Below, one piece after another: positions 13,469 through 20,129 of a DNA stretch of 24,312 bases (the stretch's first letter is position 1; every line of letters begins with the position of its first letter). The stretch is from contig JAFQDR010000016.1 of assembly GCA_017415945.1 (NCBI GenBank), forward strand, positions 1 through 24,312, given 5' to 3'. Below the pieces are notes generated by a model, which searched no databases, was not told the origin of the DNA, and worked only from the letters and a program-made list of their open reading frames with translations. Made by a program: the position numbers and the translations under genes. The stretch is from Oscillospiraceae bacterium. Its GTDB lineage: Bacteria; Bacillota_A; Clostridia; Oscillospirales; Oscillospiraceae.

Positions 13469-14821
13469 ATGAAACGAACGATTTCTTTGATCATGTGCCT
13501 GTGTCTCCTGCTTGCGGCAGCAGGCTGCGGAGCGGGAGAGGACTATGCCGTGGCCCGTGCCAAGTACCCCAAGCTCACAAGCTACACCGAGGAATTGGAC
13601 ACTGTTGCCAAATACGAGCAGTCGGGCATGATCTCTTGGGAGAAAATGGAAAAGGCCTACGAGGATCTCCACATTGCCATGACCGCATACTACGACGATT
13701 TACAGGCCATGCAGGAGGAAGCCGCGGACAAGCTCCCCCGTGTGACGGACTTCACCGCCGTCACCGCAGCGCAGCTGTTTGCAGAGCGTGAGGAGAATAC
13801 GGTCTATTCCCCCGTGAACCTGTATCTGGCGCTGGCCATGCTGTCCGAGGCCTCCGCAGGGGACACCCGCAAGGAGGTCATTGACCTTATGGGTACCGAC
13901 GACCCACGCACCGCTGCCAACGCACTGTGGAAAATGATTTACACCGACGGTCGGGGCAAAACCCTTGCGGCAAACTCCATGTGGTCGGGAGAGACTTGGC
14001 CCGTGAAGCAAACCTTGGCGGATACCTTGGCGGAGCACTACTATGCAGACACCTATACCGTTCCCATGGGTACACAGGAAGCGGATACAACCATGCAGAG
14101 CTGGCTCAACGAGCACACGGGCGGGCTGCTGGAGAAGGCCGCAGGAGGGATCCAATCCAACCCCGAAACCATTTTGACCTTGATTAGCACCCTGTATTTT
14201 GAGCATATGTGGTCTGACAAGTTCGAGGAGGGACAAACCTCCCCCGATATCTTCACCAAGGCCGACGGCACCGAGGTGGAAACGGGCTTTATGCACGCCG
14301 GGGGCACAGGGGCTTGGTATCAAGGGGAGAACTTTGTCATGGCGGGCCGCAGCTTTCAGCACGACGGCGGTCGGATGCTGTTTATTCTTCCCGATGAGGG
14401 TGTGCTCCCCGAACAGCTGCTGACGGACGAGGCGGTGGTAGAGGAGATCCTCAACGTGGGGCTGAGCAATTACTCCCGCATTGAGTGGTCTGTGCCCAAG
14501 TTCGATGTGGAAAGCGATTTGGAGCTCACCCAGCAGCTGAAGGCATTGGGTGTGGAAAAGGCCTTTGATGCCAATGTGTCCGACTATACGCCCATCACCG
14601 ACGAGGTGGACGTGGAGCTGAGCCAAGTGCAGCACGCAGCACGGGTGAAGATCGACGAAAACGGCTGCGCTGCCGCAGCGTTTACGGTCATGGCGATGAA
14701 CGCCACCTCCGCAATGCCTCCCGACGCGGTGCTGGAAATGAACCTGAACCGCCCCTTCGCCTTTGTGATCCTCAACGATGCGGATCTGCCCCTGTTCATC
14801 GGAACCGTGTATTCCCCGTAA
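13469..14821 (+). CDS. Serpin-family protease inhibitor, lipoprotein
   Basis: The start at 13469 is chosen for AGAGGTG and a lipoprotein signal (hydrophobic 5-18, AAAG-C20); longer readings run into the repeat. The 450-residue product is a full-length serpin, anchored outside the membrane through Cys20. Family marks are visible: N-terminal VYSPVNLYLALAML, the central LISTLYFEHMW, and the C-terminal NRPFAFVILND. The reactive-centre loop runs from E397 (P17) through NGCAAAAFT, an alanine-rich hinge expected of an inhibitory serpin. By hinge counting P1-P1' falls at T413-S414, which would favour elastase-like or similar proteases over trypsin; this is an estimate. Gut bacteria use such serpins against host or microbial proteases. 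The gene is bracketed by inverted repeats, and an ECF-like promoter precedes it. Confidence 0.93.
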   Translation: MKRTISLIMCLCLLLAAAGCGAGEDYAVARAKYPKLTSYTEELDTVAKYEQSGMISWEKMEKAYEDLHIAMTAYYDDLQAMQEEAADKLPRVTDFTAVTAAQLFAEREENTVYSPVNLYLALAMLSEASAGDTRKEVIDLMGTDDPRTAANALWKMIYTDGRGKTLAANSMWSGETWPVKQTLADTLAEHYYADTYTVPMGTQEADTTMQSWLNEHTGGLLEKAAGGIQSNPETILTLISTLYFEHMWSDKFEEGQTSPDIFTKADGTEVETGFMHAGGTGAWYQGENFVMAGRSFQHDGGRMLFILPDEGVLPEQLLTDEAVVEEILNVGLSNYSRIEWSVPKFDVESDLELTQQLKALGVEKAFDANVSDYTPITDEVDVELSQVQHAARVKIDENGCAAAAFTVMAMNATSAMPPDAVLEMNLNRPFAFVILNDADLPLFIGTVYSP

Positions 14822-14850
14822 AACTTGATAGGAAACACCAAAACCGCACC

Positions 14851-15114
14851 GCACAACCTTGGCCCCCTCTGACGAGGGCGCGACGCGTTAAGCAAATATG
14901 CCTGTGGCATATTTGTAGCCAAAGCGCGGAGCAATCTACGATTGCGACGAGGGCCGTAGGCTGTCGAGCGTAGCGAGACTGGGGGAGAGACACCATAAAT
15001 GCAAGATTTTGCCAGAAATTTCGCTGTTTTTGATAATCTCTCCCTCCGTCAGCCTTCGGCTGACACCTCCCTCATCAGAGGGAGACGAGGGGAAAACCGT
15101 TCTTTGACAGTCTG
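14851..15114 (-). repeat. 264-bp element B, right arm of the serpin bracket
   Basis: This is the inverted relative of element A, with the 119-base identity at 14874-14992 and the same CCTCCCTC and TCAGCC hairpins near its right end. Its right end reads TTTGACAGTCTG, matching the CAGACTGTCAAA end of the element at 3902. The left end lacks the terminal part seen in A. It lies between 14-bp direct repeats ACCAAAACCGCACC (14837-14850 and 15115-15128); the right copy is part of the cysK terminator. Confidence 0.8.
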
Positions 15115-15117
15115 ACC

Positions 15118-15145
15118 AAAACCGCACCCCGTAGGGTGCGGTTTT
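15118..15145 (-). terminator. Terminator of cysK
   Basis: AAAACCGCACCC and GGGTGCGGTTTT form a 12-bp perfect stem with loop CGTA. T-runs occur on both strands. It lies 15 bp beyond the cysK stop codon. Confidence 0.88.
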
Positions 15146-15159
15146 GCGTTATCGAAATC

Positions 15160-16089
15160 TTATTTGAACAGATCCGTGGAGAGATACCGTTCGCCGCTGT
15201 CGGGAAGCATGACCACAACAGTCTTGCCAGCGTTTTCCTCCTTCTTGGCCTCTCGGAGTGCCGCCCACAAGGCCGCGCCGCCGCTGATGCCGATGAGCAC
15301 ACCGTCCAGCTTGCCCAAAGAGCGAGCGCAGGCGTAGGCATCTTCCTCCGTGACGGTGACGATCTCGTCGTAAATATCCCTGTCCAGCACACCGGGCACG
15401 AAGTTGGCCCCGATACCCTGCAAGCCGTGGCTGCCCGCAATACCCTTACTCAAAAGAGGACTGCCCGCAGGCTCCACAGCCACGATCTTGACATAGGGAT
15501 TCCACGCCTTCAGGTACTGACCCGTGCCTGTGATGGTGCCTCCCGTACCGATGCCCGCCACGAAAATGTCTACCTTCCCGTCGGTGTCCCGCCAAATTTC
15601 GGGCCCCGTGGTATTCAGATGTGCCGTAGCGTTGGCGGGATTGTTAAACTGATCGGGGATAAAGCTGCCCTCGATGGCGGCAGCCAGCTCCTCCGCCTTG
15701 GCAATGGCACCCTTCATGCCCTCCGCACCGGGGGTCAGCACCAGCTCTGCACCGTAGGCGGTCATCAGCAGACGGCGTTCCATGCTCATGGAGTCGGGCA
15801 TAACGATGATGACCCGATACCCAAGGCTCGTGCCCACCGCTGCCAGGCCGATGCCTGTATTGCCCGAGGTGGGTTCGATGATGGTGCCGCCTTTTTTGAG
15901 CACACCCCGCTGCTCCGCATCCTCGATCATGGCGGCTGCCACGCGATCCTTTGCGGATCCTCCGGGGTTCATGCCCTCTAACTTGCCCAACAGCCGTGCC
16001 TTTGCACCATGGGCTGCGGCGAAATTCCCCAGCTCCAGCAGGGGGGTATTGCCGATAAGCTGCCGAACGGATGTGTAAATGTTTGCCAT
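15160..16089 (-). CDS. cysK: O-acetylserine sulfhydrylase (cysteine synthase A)
   Basis: The enzyme joins O-acetyl-L-serine and sulfide to cysteine using pyridoxal phosphate. The 309-residue length is typical. K47 in NPGGSAKDR binds the cofactor, TSGNTG (74-79) is the substrate loop, GTGGTITGTG holds the cofactor phosphate, and SGGAA near the C-terminus completes the site. IGNTPL at the N-terminus is the family signature. The start is supported by AGGAGG a few bases upstream. It follows the LUD-domain gene on the same strand after 107 bp that carry two palindromes but no clear promoter, so read-through from upstream is likely. Not a cystathionine beta-synthase, as no CBS domains are present. 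Confidence 0.96.
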   Translation of the reverse strand: MANIYTSVRQLIGNTPLLELGNFAAAHGAKARLLGKLEGMNPGGSAKDRVAAAMIEDAEQRGVLKKGGTIIEPTSGNTGIGLAAVGTSLGYRVIIVMPDSMSMERRLLMTAYGAELVLTPGAEGMKGAIAKAEELAAAIEGSFIPDQFNNPANATAHLNTTGPEIWRDTDGKVDIFVAGIGTGGTITGTGQYLKAWNPYVKIVAVEPAGSPLLSKGIAGSHGLQGIGANFVPGVLDRDIYDEIVTVTEEDAYACARSLGKLDGVLIGISGGAALWAALREAKKEENAGKTVVVMLPDSGERYLSTDLFK

Positions 16090-16113
16090 AATGGCCTCCT
16101 GTGTTTGAAATGA

Positions 16114-16137
16114 GCCTCCCCTTGTAAAAGAGGAGGC
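16114..16137. repeat. Palindrome upstream of cysK
   Basis: GCCTCC..GGAGGC arms with a 12-base middle that extends the pairing (CTT/AAG). It is related to the hairpins at 42-62 and 17061-17079. It lies about 25 bp upstream of the cysK start codon. Confidence 0.55.
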
Positions 16138-16162
16138 TGTGTTGTTACATGAGATTTTGTGC

Positions 16163-16185
16163 GGGCGGATACTATCCGCCCCTAC
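16163..16185. repeat. Solo GTAGGGGCGGAT palindrome
   Basis: GGGCGGAT/ATCCGCCC with a three-base loop, then CCTAC. It is the same sequence as 338-360 over at least 20 bases. It lies directly after the LUD gene. Confidence 0.65.
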
Positions 16186-16196
16186 GGGTGCGGTGC

Positions 16197-16805
16197 TTAA
16201 TAGCCCAGTTCCTCGCCGATGATCATAACTTCCATTTCACCGATGCCGCCCAGCTTGCGGGTAAACACGGTCATGCCCTTGCAGATGCGGTCGGGACTCT
16301 GGCAGTCATAGCACTTGACCTCGCTGCCCAGTGCGCAGGGGGTCTGCTTGTTCAGACGGCGTGCGTTCAGGGGAGCGGCGATGTTCCGTGCACGAGCCAG
16401 CGCGGAGTGGAAATCGGGAGCGATCTTATTCACGCCGATGATGAAGTATACCTTCTTGTTGGGGCCGAAGGTGGTAGCAGCCAGACGGTTGCCGTCCCCG
16501 TCGATGTTGATAAGCTCGCCTGTTTCCGCAACGCCGTTTAGGCTGGTCATGTAGATATCCGCAGCGTTTGCCTTGGCACGAGCCTCATTGACGGGCTGCT
16601 GCTTCCAGTGCCAGAACACCTGATTATCTTCGCTCAGCAGCTCATACAGCCCCATATCCCGCAGAGTGCAGCTGCCGCCAAAGCCGACGGTCTTGCCCTT
16701 GATGCTGTCCTTCAGCACCTTTGCTGCCTCTGCAGCGGTTTCGTAGTAGGATACAACGTAGCCCTGCTTCTGCAGGTTCTCCATCAGTTTTTGTACATTT
16801 GCCAT
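16197..16805 (-). CDS. LUD-domain protein (LutC/YkgG-like, formerly DUF162)
   Basis: The 202-residue protein matches the LUD fold by its G-F-G-G-S glycine loop (41-45), the conserved SLNGVAETGELINIDGDGNR stretch (88-107) and VYFIIGVNKI (119-128). Members of this fold include LutB/LutC of lactate oxidation, but many single-domain forms are of unknown role. The C-terminus has four cysteines, C157, C165, C168 and C175 (CALGSEVKCYDCQSPDRIC), which could hold a metal or cluster. No lutA or lutB neighbour is present, so lactate use is not implied by context. GAAGG lies upstream of the ATG. Next gene downstream is cysK. Confidence 0.85.
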   Translation of the reverse strand: MANVQKLMENLQKQGYVVSYYETAAEAAKVLKDSIKGKTVGFGGSCTLRDMGLYELLSEDNQVFWHWKQQPVNEARAKANAADIYMTSLNGVAETGELINIDGDGNRLAATTFGPNKKVYFIIGVNKIAPDFHSALARARNIAAPLNARRLNKQTPCALGSEVKCYDCQSPDRICKGMTVFTRKLGGIGEMEVMIIGEELGY

Positions 16806-16841
16806 AGATTATACCTTCTTTCTCTTGGTGTGGCGGATTAT

Positions 16842-17079
16842 GGCTCCCCTGTGCAAGGGGCGCGACGCGTTAAGCAAATATGCCTGTGGCATATTTGTAG
16901 CCAAAGCGCGGAGCAATCTACGATTGCAACGAGGGCCGTAGGCTGTCAGACGTGAGCTTGCGAACGGATGACTGAGGGGTTGTTTTTTGAATACGGTTGT
17001 TGCATCAACCCCTCCGCCCTCGACAAGCTCGGGCACAGCACACTCGTGCCGAGCGTCAAGCCCCTTACACAGGGGAGGC
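16842..17079. repeat. 238-bp element with imperfect 26-bp terminal inverted repeats, containing a third core copy
   Basis: The left end (16842-16867) and the inverse of 17054-17079 agree at 22 of 26 bases. Positions 16858-16947 match 14876-14965 of element B at 89 of 90 bases. The centre has AGGGGTTG/CAACCCCT arms and a GCTCGGGCAC/GTGCCGAGC hairpin. The right half is related to 41-137. It separates the DUF4241-like gene from the LUD gene. Confidence 0.75.
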
Positions 17080-17088
17080 TTATTGGAA

Positions 17089-17826
17089 TTATTCAAACAG
17101 CTCGGGGTAAACGAAGGGGAATACCAGCTCCGTGAGCTTGTTGTCCTTGTCGAAGCCCCAGTATGCATTGTAGGCTCCCTGTCCCAGACCTGTGCGGAAC
17201 ATAGGCACGGTCACATTCGTGTCGGGGATGGTGAACATGGTATAGCCGTTTTCCTCCAGCATGGGCTCCAGCAGATCCAGCACCATGTCCTTGCCCTTGG
17301 TATTGAAGTAGTTATTGTATGCCGCGGCGAAGGTCAGCTCCGTCTCCTTGTCCACCACGCAGCCGATACCCGTGGCAACATCCACATAGGGGTAGACCAT
17401 GGGGTCGTCGGCGGTCCATGCCTTGATGCCCAGAGGCATTGCCAGCTCATAGCGCAGGGTGGAGGTGTCGGACAGCTTCACCTTGATGCCCGCAATCACA
17501 CGGCCCGTCATTTGCGTGGTCAGGATGGAGGCAAACACGGGCAGCTTCCCGATTTGGGTGGTGCGCTCCATGGGCAGTACCATATTGCTGCCCAGATAGC
17601 AGGGGTCGGACAGCATGAGACGGTTGGCGGTGGCATCCATATCCCCCACTTTCACCAGCTCCACACCCTTGCCTACGAACACGGTGAAAATCTGCTCTGC
17701 TTCCACATAGTTGCGCTGGCAGAAGTTCTGGTTCTGACGGCGTGCGCTGACGAAATTCTCACGCAGCACCTCGGGGTCAATGGCGGGTTCCGCCTTTTTC
17801 TTCTTAAAAATATCAAACAGTCCCAT
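17089..17826 (-). CDS. DUF4241-like protein
   Basis: The 245-residue protein starts with a basic segment (MGLFDIFKKKKAEP) and has SDPCYLG, GTGIGCVVD at about two thirds, and the C-terminal TGLGQGAYNAYWGFDKDNKLTELVF. The last stretch is the GaY..yWG.D..g.i..l element I associate with DUF4241 (recognition by eye). The family has no established biochemical role. The gene begins three bases after the kinase stop codon, with the ribosome binding site GGAGG inside the kinase's last codons, so the two are translationally coupled. It is followed by the repeat element at 16842-17079 and no terminator. Confidence 0.7.
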   Translation of the reverse strand: MGLFDIFKKKKAEPAIDPEVLRENFVSARRQNQNFCQRNYVEAEQIFTVFVGKGVELVKVGDMDATANRLMLSDPCYLGSNMVLPMERTTQIGKLPVFASILTTQMTGRVIAGIKVKLSDTSTLRYELAMPLGIKAWTADDPMVYPYVDVATGIGCVVDKETELTFAAAYNNYFNTKGKDMVLDLLEPMLEENGYTMFTIPDTNVTVPMFRTGLGQGAYNAYWGFDKDNKLTELVFPFVYPELFE

Positions 17827-17829
17827 ATG

Positions 17830-18726
17830 TTATTCCTCCATAAAGTTCAAATTGCGGGGGATCTGTGCCCCTTCCTTGCTGACGACCTCCGCAGCCACGG
17901 CGTTAGCCAGCTTCATAGCCTCCACAAGGCCCATGCCCTTGTACAGGCAGCCCAGCATAGTACCCGCATGACTGTCCCCCGCACCGATGGTGTCGGCAAC
18001 CTTGACCTTGCGGCCCTCGGCGTACAGCACCTTGCCGCCCTTATCCACGCAGAGGCAGCCCTTGCCGCCCAAGGTAACGATGACGATGTTGCCCGTGATC
18101 TTGTGCAGTGCCAGCGCCCCCGCCTCCTGTGTTTCCTCACCTGTAAGGGCAAGGATCTCATGCTCATTGAGATGCACAATGGGCTTCATATTCAGCATCC
18201 GCATCTGGCGTTCCTTAGTCATGAGGATGCCGCGGGGGCCCGGTGCGTAGAACACCTCAGTCTCGGGATGGGCTTCCAGCCAGTCCATAATATTTTCCCC
18301 TGCGGGGGTGTCCTGAATTTCCATACCGCAGGTATAGGCAAGCGCGTAGTCCCCGGGCAGGGCATCCAGCCACTCCTTACGGAACTCATATTCCCCACCG
18401 CGGATGCACATAAAGGTGCGCTCCCCGTCCTCCTCAACCAGACAGTAGCAGCAGCCGTTTTCCCGCTCTGAACGAGCCATGACCTCCACACCGTATTCGG
18501 CGAATGCGGCCTCCACCTGCTCGGCATACATTCCCACCCCCACAGGAGAAAGGAAGGTGGGCTTGGTGCCCGCCAGAATCGCCGCGCGGCAGGCATTCCA
18601 GCCCGTGCCGCCGATAGCGAAGGTCTGGTAGGGTGGCTGAATGTCATCCCCTGTCTTGGGCAGACGTCCCACGGGGATCACGCAGTCCACACAGGTGGAG
18701 CCGATCATCAGCAGTTCACGTTCCAT
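17830..18726 (-). CDS. PfkB/ribokinase-family sugar or nucleoside kinase
   Basis: This 298-residue protein is an ATP-dependent kinase of the ribokinase fold. The N-terminal substrate motif AIGGTGWNA (37-45) and the C-terminal ADTIGAGDSHAG (244-255), with catalytic base D251, are intact. The substrate is not readable; the GG motif with a W is not that of classic ribokinase or fructokinase. I prefer the Met at 18726 because GGAGG (18736-18740) is nine bases away; the Met at 18732 is only three bases from it, though it overlaps the preceding stop as TGATG. It is the middle gene of a tight set: zinc ribbon, kinase, DUF4241. Confidence 0.9.
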   Translation of the reverse strand: MERELLMIGSTCVDCVIPVGRLPKTGDDIQPPYQTFAIGGTGWNACRAAILAGTKPTFLSPVGVGMYAEQVEAAFAEYGVEVMARSERENGCCYCLVEEDGERTFMCIRGGEYEFRKEWLDALPGDYALAYTCGMEIQDTPAGENIMDWLEAHPETEVFYAPGPRGILMTKERQMRMLNMKPIVHLNEHEILALTGEETQEAGALALHKITGNIVIVTLGGKGCLCVDKGGKVLYAEGRKVKVADTIGAGDSHAGTMLGCLYKGMGLVEAMKLANAVAAEVVSKEGAQIPRNLNFMEE

Positions 18727-18731
18727 AGCCA

Positions 18732-18947
18732 TCAGCCTCCGTTAAACAGGAAGTCCAGAATGTCCAGCCCCGCGTCGTTCTGCTTACGGTACAGCTCCGT
18801 ATACCCGCAGGCAGCACAGGAAACGGTGATGAAGCGCTTGTTCTGCACATCAAACATACGGGCAAAGTTGCCGCCCGTAGCCTGAAACTGATCGGCAATA
18901 TAGCGATTGTGCCCACATTTTGGGCAAATGTAAGGTCGTTTATTCAT
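18732..18947 (-). CDS. Small zinc-ribbon protein (COG3478-like)
   Basis: The ATG at 18947 gives 71 residues; the longer reading from 19004 has no ribosome binding site and crosses the promoter. The protein has two CxxC pairs, CPKCGHNRY near the N-terminus and CAACGYTELY in the second half, with the intervening ATGGNFARMFDVQNKRFITV. This resembles the small zinc-ribbon, putative nucleic-acid-binding family COG3478 from memory. It would bind one zinc ion. It heads the operon with the kinase, and its stop codon abuts or overlaps the kinase start. Its precise partner is unknown. Confidence 0.85.
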   Translation of the reverse strand: MNKRPYICPKCGHNRYIADQFQATGGNFARMFDVQNKRFITVSCAACGYTELYRKQNDAGLDILDFLFNGG

Positions 18948-18980
18948 AGTTCCACCCCAAGTGTGACGATAGTTACAGCT

Positions 18981-19009
18981 ATTATAGCATATTGTTTTAT
19001 TCAATTAAA
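18981..19009 (-). promoter_or_regulatory. Promoter of the zinc-ribbon/kinase operon
   Basis: Minus-strand TATAAT (18981-18986) is preceded by an extended-10 TG (TGCTATAAT) and, 17 bases away, by TTTAAT (19004-19009). A palindrome GCTAT-T-ATAGC (18978-18988) overlaps the -10 box. Confidence 0.65.
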
Positions 19010-19108
19010 GTAGGAAGTTGGAAGAAATGGAGAGATAATCCTATAGCTGCGAACACTGTTTGCTTGCTTTTCTCTCACCAATATCACAGCACAGGGATTC
19101 TTTGCCAT

Positions 19109-19225
19109 CGTAGGGAGCGTCGTCCTCGACGCTCCGAGGAACGGTTGGGCAATTGCCGATGGACATAATGGTACAGAATGTTTAGGTGCGGTGGTGTCGG
19201 AGCGTCGGGGACGACGCTCCCTACG
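19109..19225. repeat. 117-bp element with about 29-bp inverted hairpin ends
   Basis: CGTAGGGAGCGTCGTCC (from 19109) reappears inverted at the other end, with only one or two differences across 29-30 bases. Each end is also a hairpin (GAGCGTCG/CGACGCTC). The interior (about 57 bp) has no ORF. It is the longest-ended of the GTAGGG-type elements here. Confidence 0.7.
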
Positions 19226-19240
19226 GTGATGGTCGTTCAT

Positions 19241-19305
19241 TGCTGCAGAAACGATATCGAGCTATCATATAAAGAAACGCAAAATGTTCGTACGAGCTGA
19301 AAAAG
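19241..19305 (-). repeat. Dispersed 60-nt repeat, copy 3
   Basis: On the minus strand TTTCAGCTCGTAC (ending at 19302) is followed by GCTCGATATC (19253-19262), a 50-nt span, then GTTTCTGCAGC. Its T-rich left end doubles as the T-run of the terminator at 19300-19327. Confidence 0.7.
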
Positions 19306-19327
19306 CCGCAGTCCGAAGACTGCGGCT
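19300..19327 (-). terminator. Terminator of the dUTPase/EcsC operon
   Basis: AGCCGCAGTC/GACTGCGGCT, a 10-bp perfect stem with a TTCG tetraloop on the minus strand, is followed by TTTTTC. It lies just after the EcsC stop codon. Confidence 0.92.
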
Positions 19328-19333
19328 TATCTC

Positions 19334-20125
19334 TTATTTCTCAATCATTTTGTTATAAAATCTGCGGCGGTATTTCAGCTCGGCGTATTCGTTGATGCGC
19401 TTCATATAAATCACATCATATACCCCGCCGATGGCACCGATGACCATGGTGCCCTGCAGAAACTTCATGTACAGCATTTCCTTGCTCAATTCCGCTGCGG
19501 TGCTGCGGATCTGCCCCTCACGGCTGTAATACTTGGGCAGCAGCTCGGTCTCGATGAAGGTGTCCACCTCTTTGTCGATCTCGAGGAAGCTGTCGTAATC
19601 CGCCATGGCCCCACGAATCAGCAGCAGAATGAAATACTTTTCCTCCTCTGTGTCGTAGGAAAAGCCGTACTGCAAAGCGATCTCGTATATGCTCTTGAGG
19701 ATCATGGCGGTGAACAGGGGGATATCGGGGATCCCCGCGCCGACCACGCCCATGCCGATGCCTGCCGCTCCCGACAGCAACATGTTCTTCACACCGCTGC
19801 CCCCTGCCTTGCCCGTTACATTCCGCAGACTGCGGCGGTCCTGCAAACGGAGGATGCGGCTGTGATCGTCTCGGCTTTCCTCGGTGAGCTTTTCTTTATC
19901 GTAGGTCTTTTCGATAATGCCCGTGCCCTTTTGGAAAATCAGGGAGAAGGCGGCGCCGAAAGCGGAGTCCAGTGTCTCCTGCAGCTTATCGGGAACCTTA
20001 TCCTCCAGCAGCGCATTCAGACGGCTCTGCTTCTCGGTTTTTCGCTTTTCCATGTAGCGGCGTTCCTGGGTCTTCAGCCGCAGCAGCTCCCGATCCAAGG
20101 GTGTGCTTTTGAAGAATCGATTCAT
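19334..20125 (-). CDS. EcsC-family protein
   Basis: The ATG at 20125 gives 263 residues (MNRFFKST..); the longer reading extends antisense-like through the preceding gene. The N-terminal third is basic and coiled (RLKTQERRYMEKRKTEKQSRL). A glycine-rich stretch GAAGIGMGVVGAGIPDIPLF is followed by ILKSIYEIALQYGFSYDTEEEKYFIL, the pattern I recognise as EcsC. Two hydrophobic segments suggest membrane association. EcsC was named from the B. subtilis ecs locus, but its biochemistry is not established. It begins four bases after the dUTPase-Sel1 stop, so the two are co-translated. A strong terminator follows. Confidence 0.82.
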   Translation of the reverse strand: MNRFFKSTPLDRELLRLKTQERRYMEKRKTEKQSRLNALLEDKVPDKLQETLDSAFGAAFSLIFQKGTGIIEKTYDKEKLTEESRDDHSRILRLQDRRSLRNVTGKAGGSGVKNMLLSGAAGIGMGVVGAGIPDIPLFTAMILKSIYEIALQYGFSYDTEEEKYFILLLIRGAMADYDSFLEIDKEVDTFIETELLPKYYSREGQIRSTAAELSKEMLYMKFLQGTMVIGAIGGVYDVIYMKRINEYAELKYRRRFYNKMIEK

Positions 20126-20129
20126 GGCT

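Noticed and set aside
13700..14854. 384-codon ORF antisense to the serpin gene
   Set aside because: It is a shadow of the serpin coding frame with no start signal or domain.
16090..16196. Possible T-box or riboswitch upstream of cysK
   Set aside because: The 107-bp gap holds only two repeat palindromes. No T-box sequence, specifier loop or SAM-type core was seen.
16806..16820. TATAAT just before the LUD gene start
   Set aside because: It lies two bases from the ATG and has no -35 partner at 16-18 bases. Likely chance.
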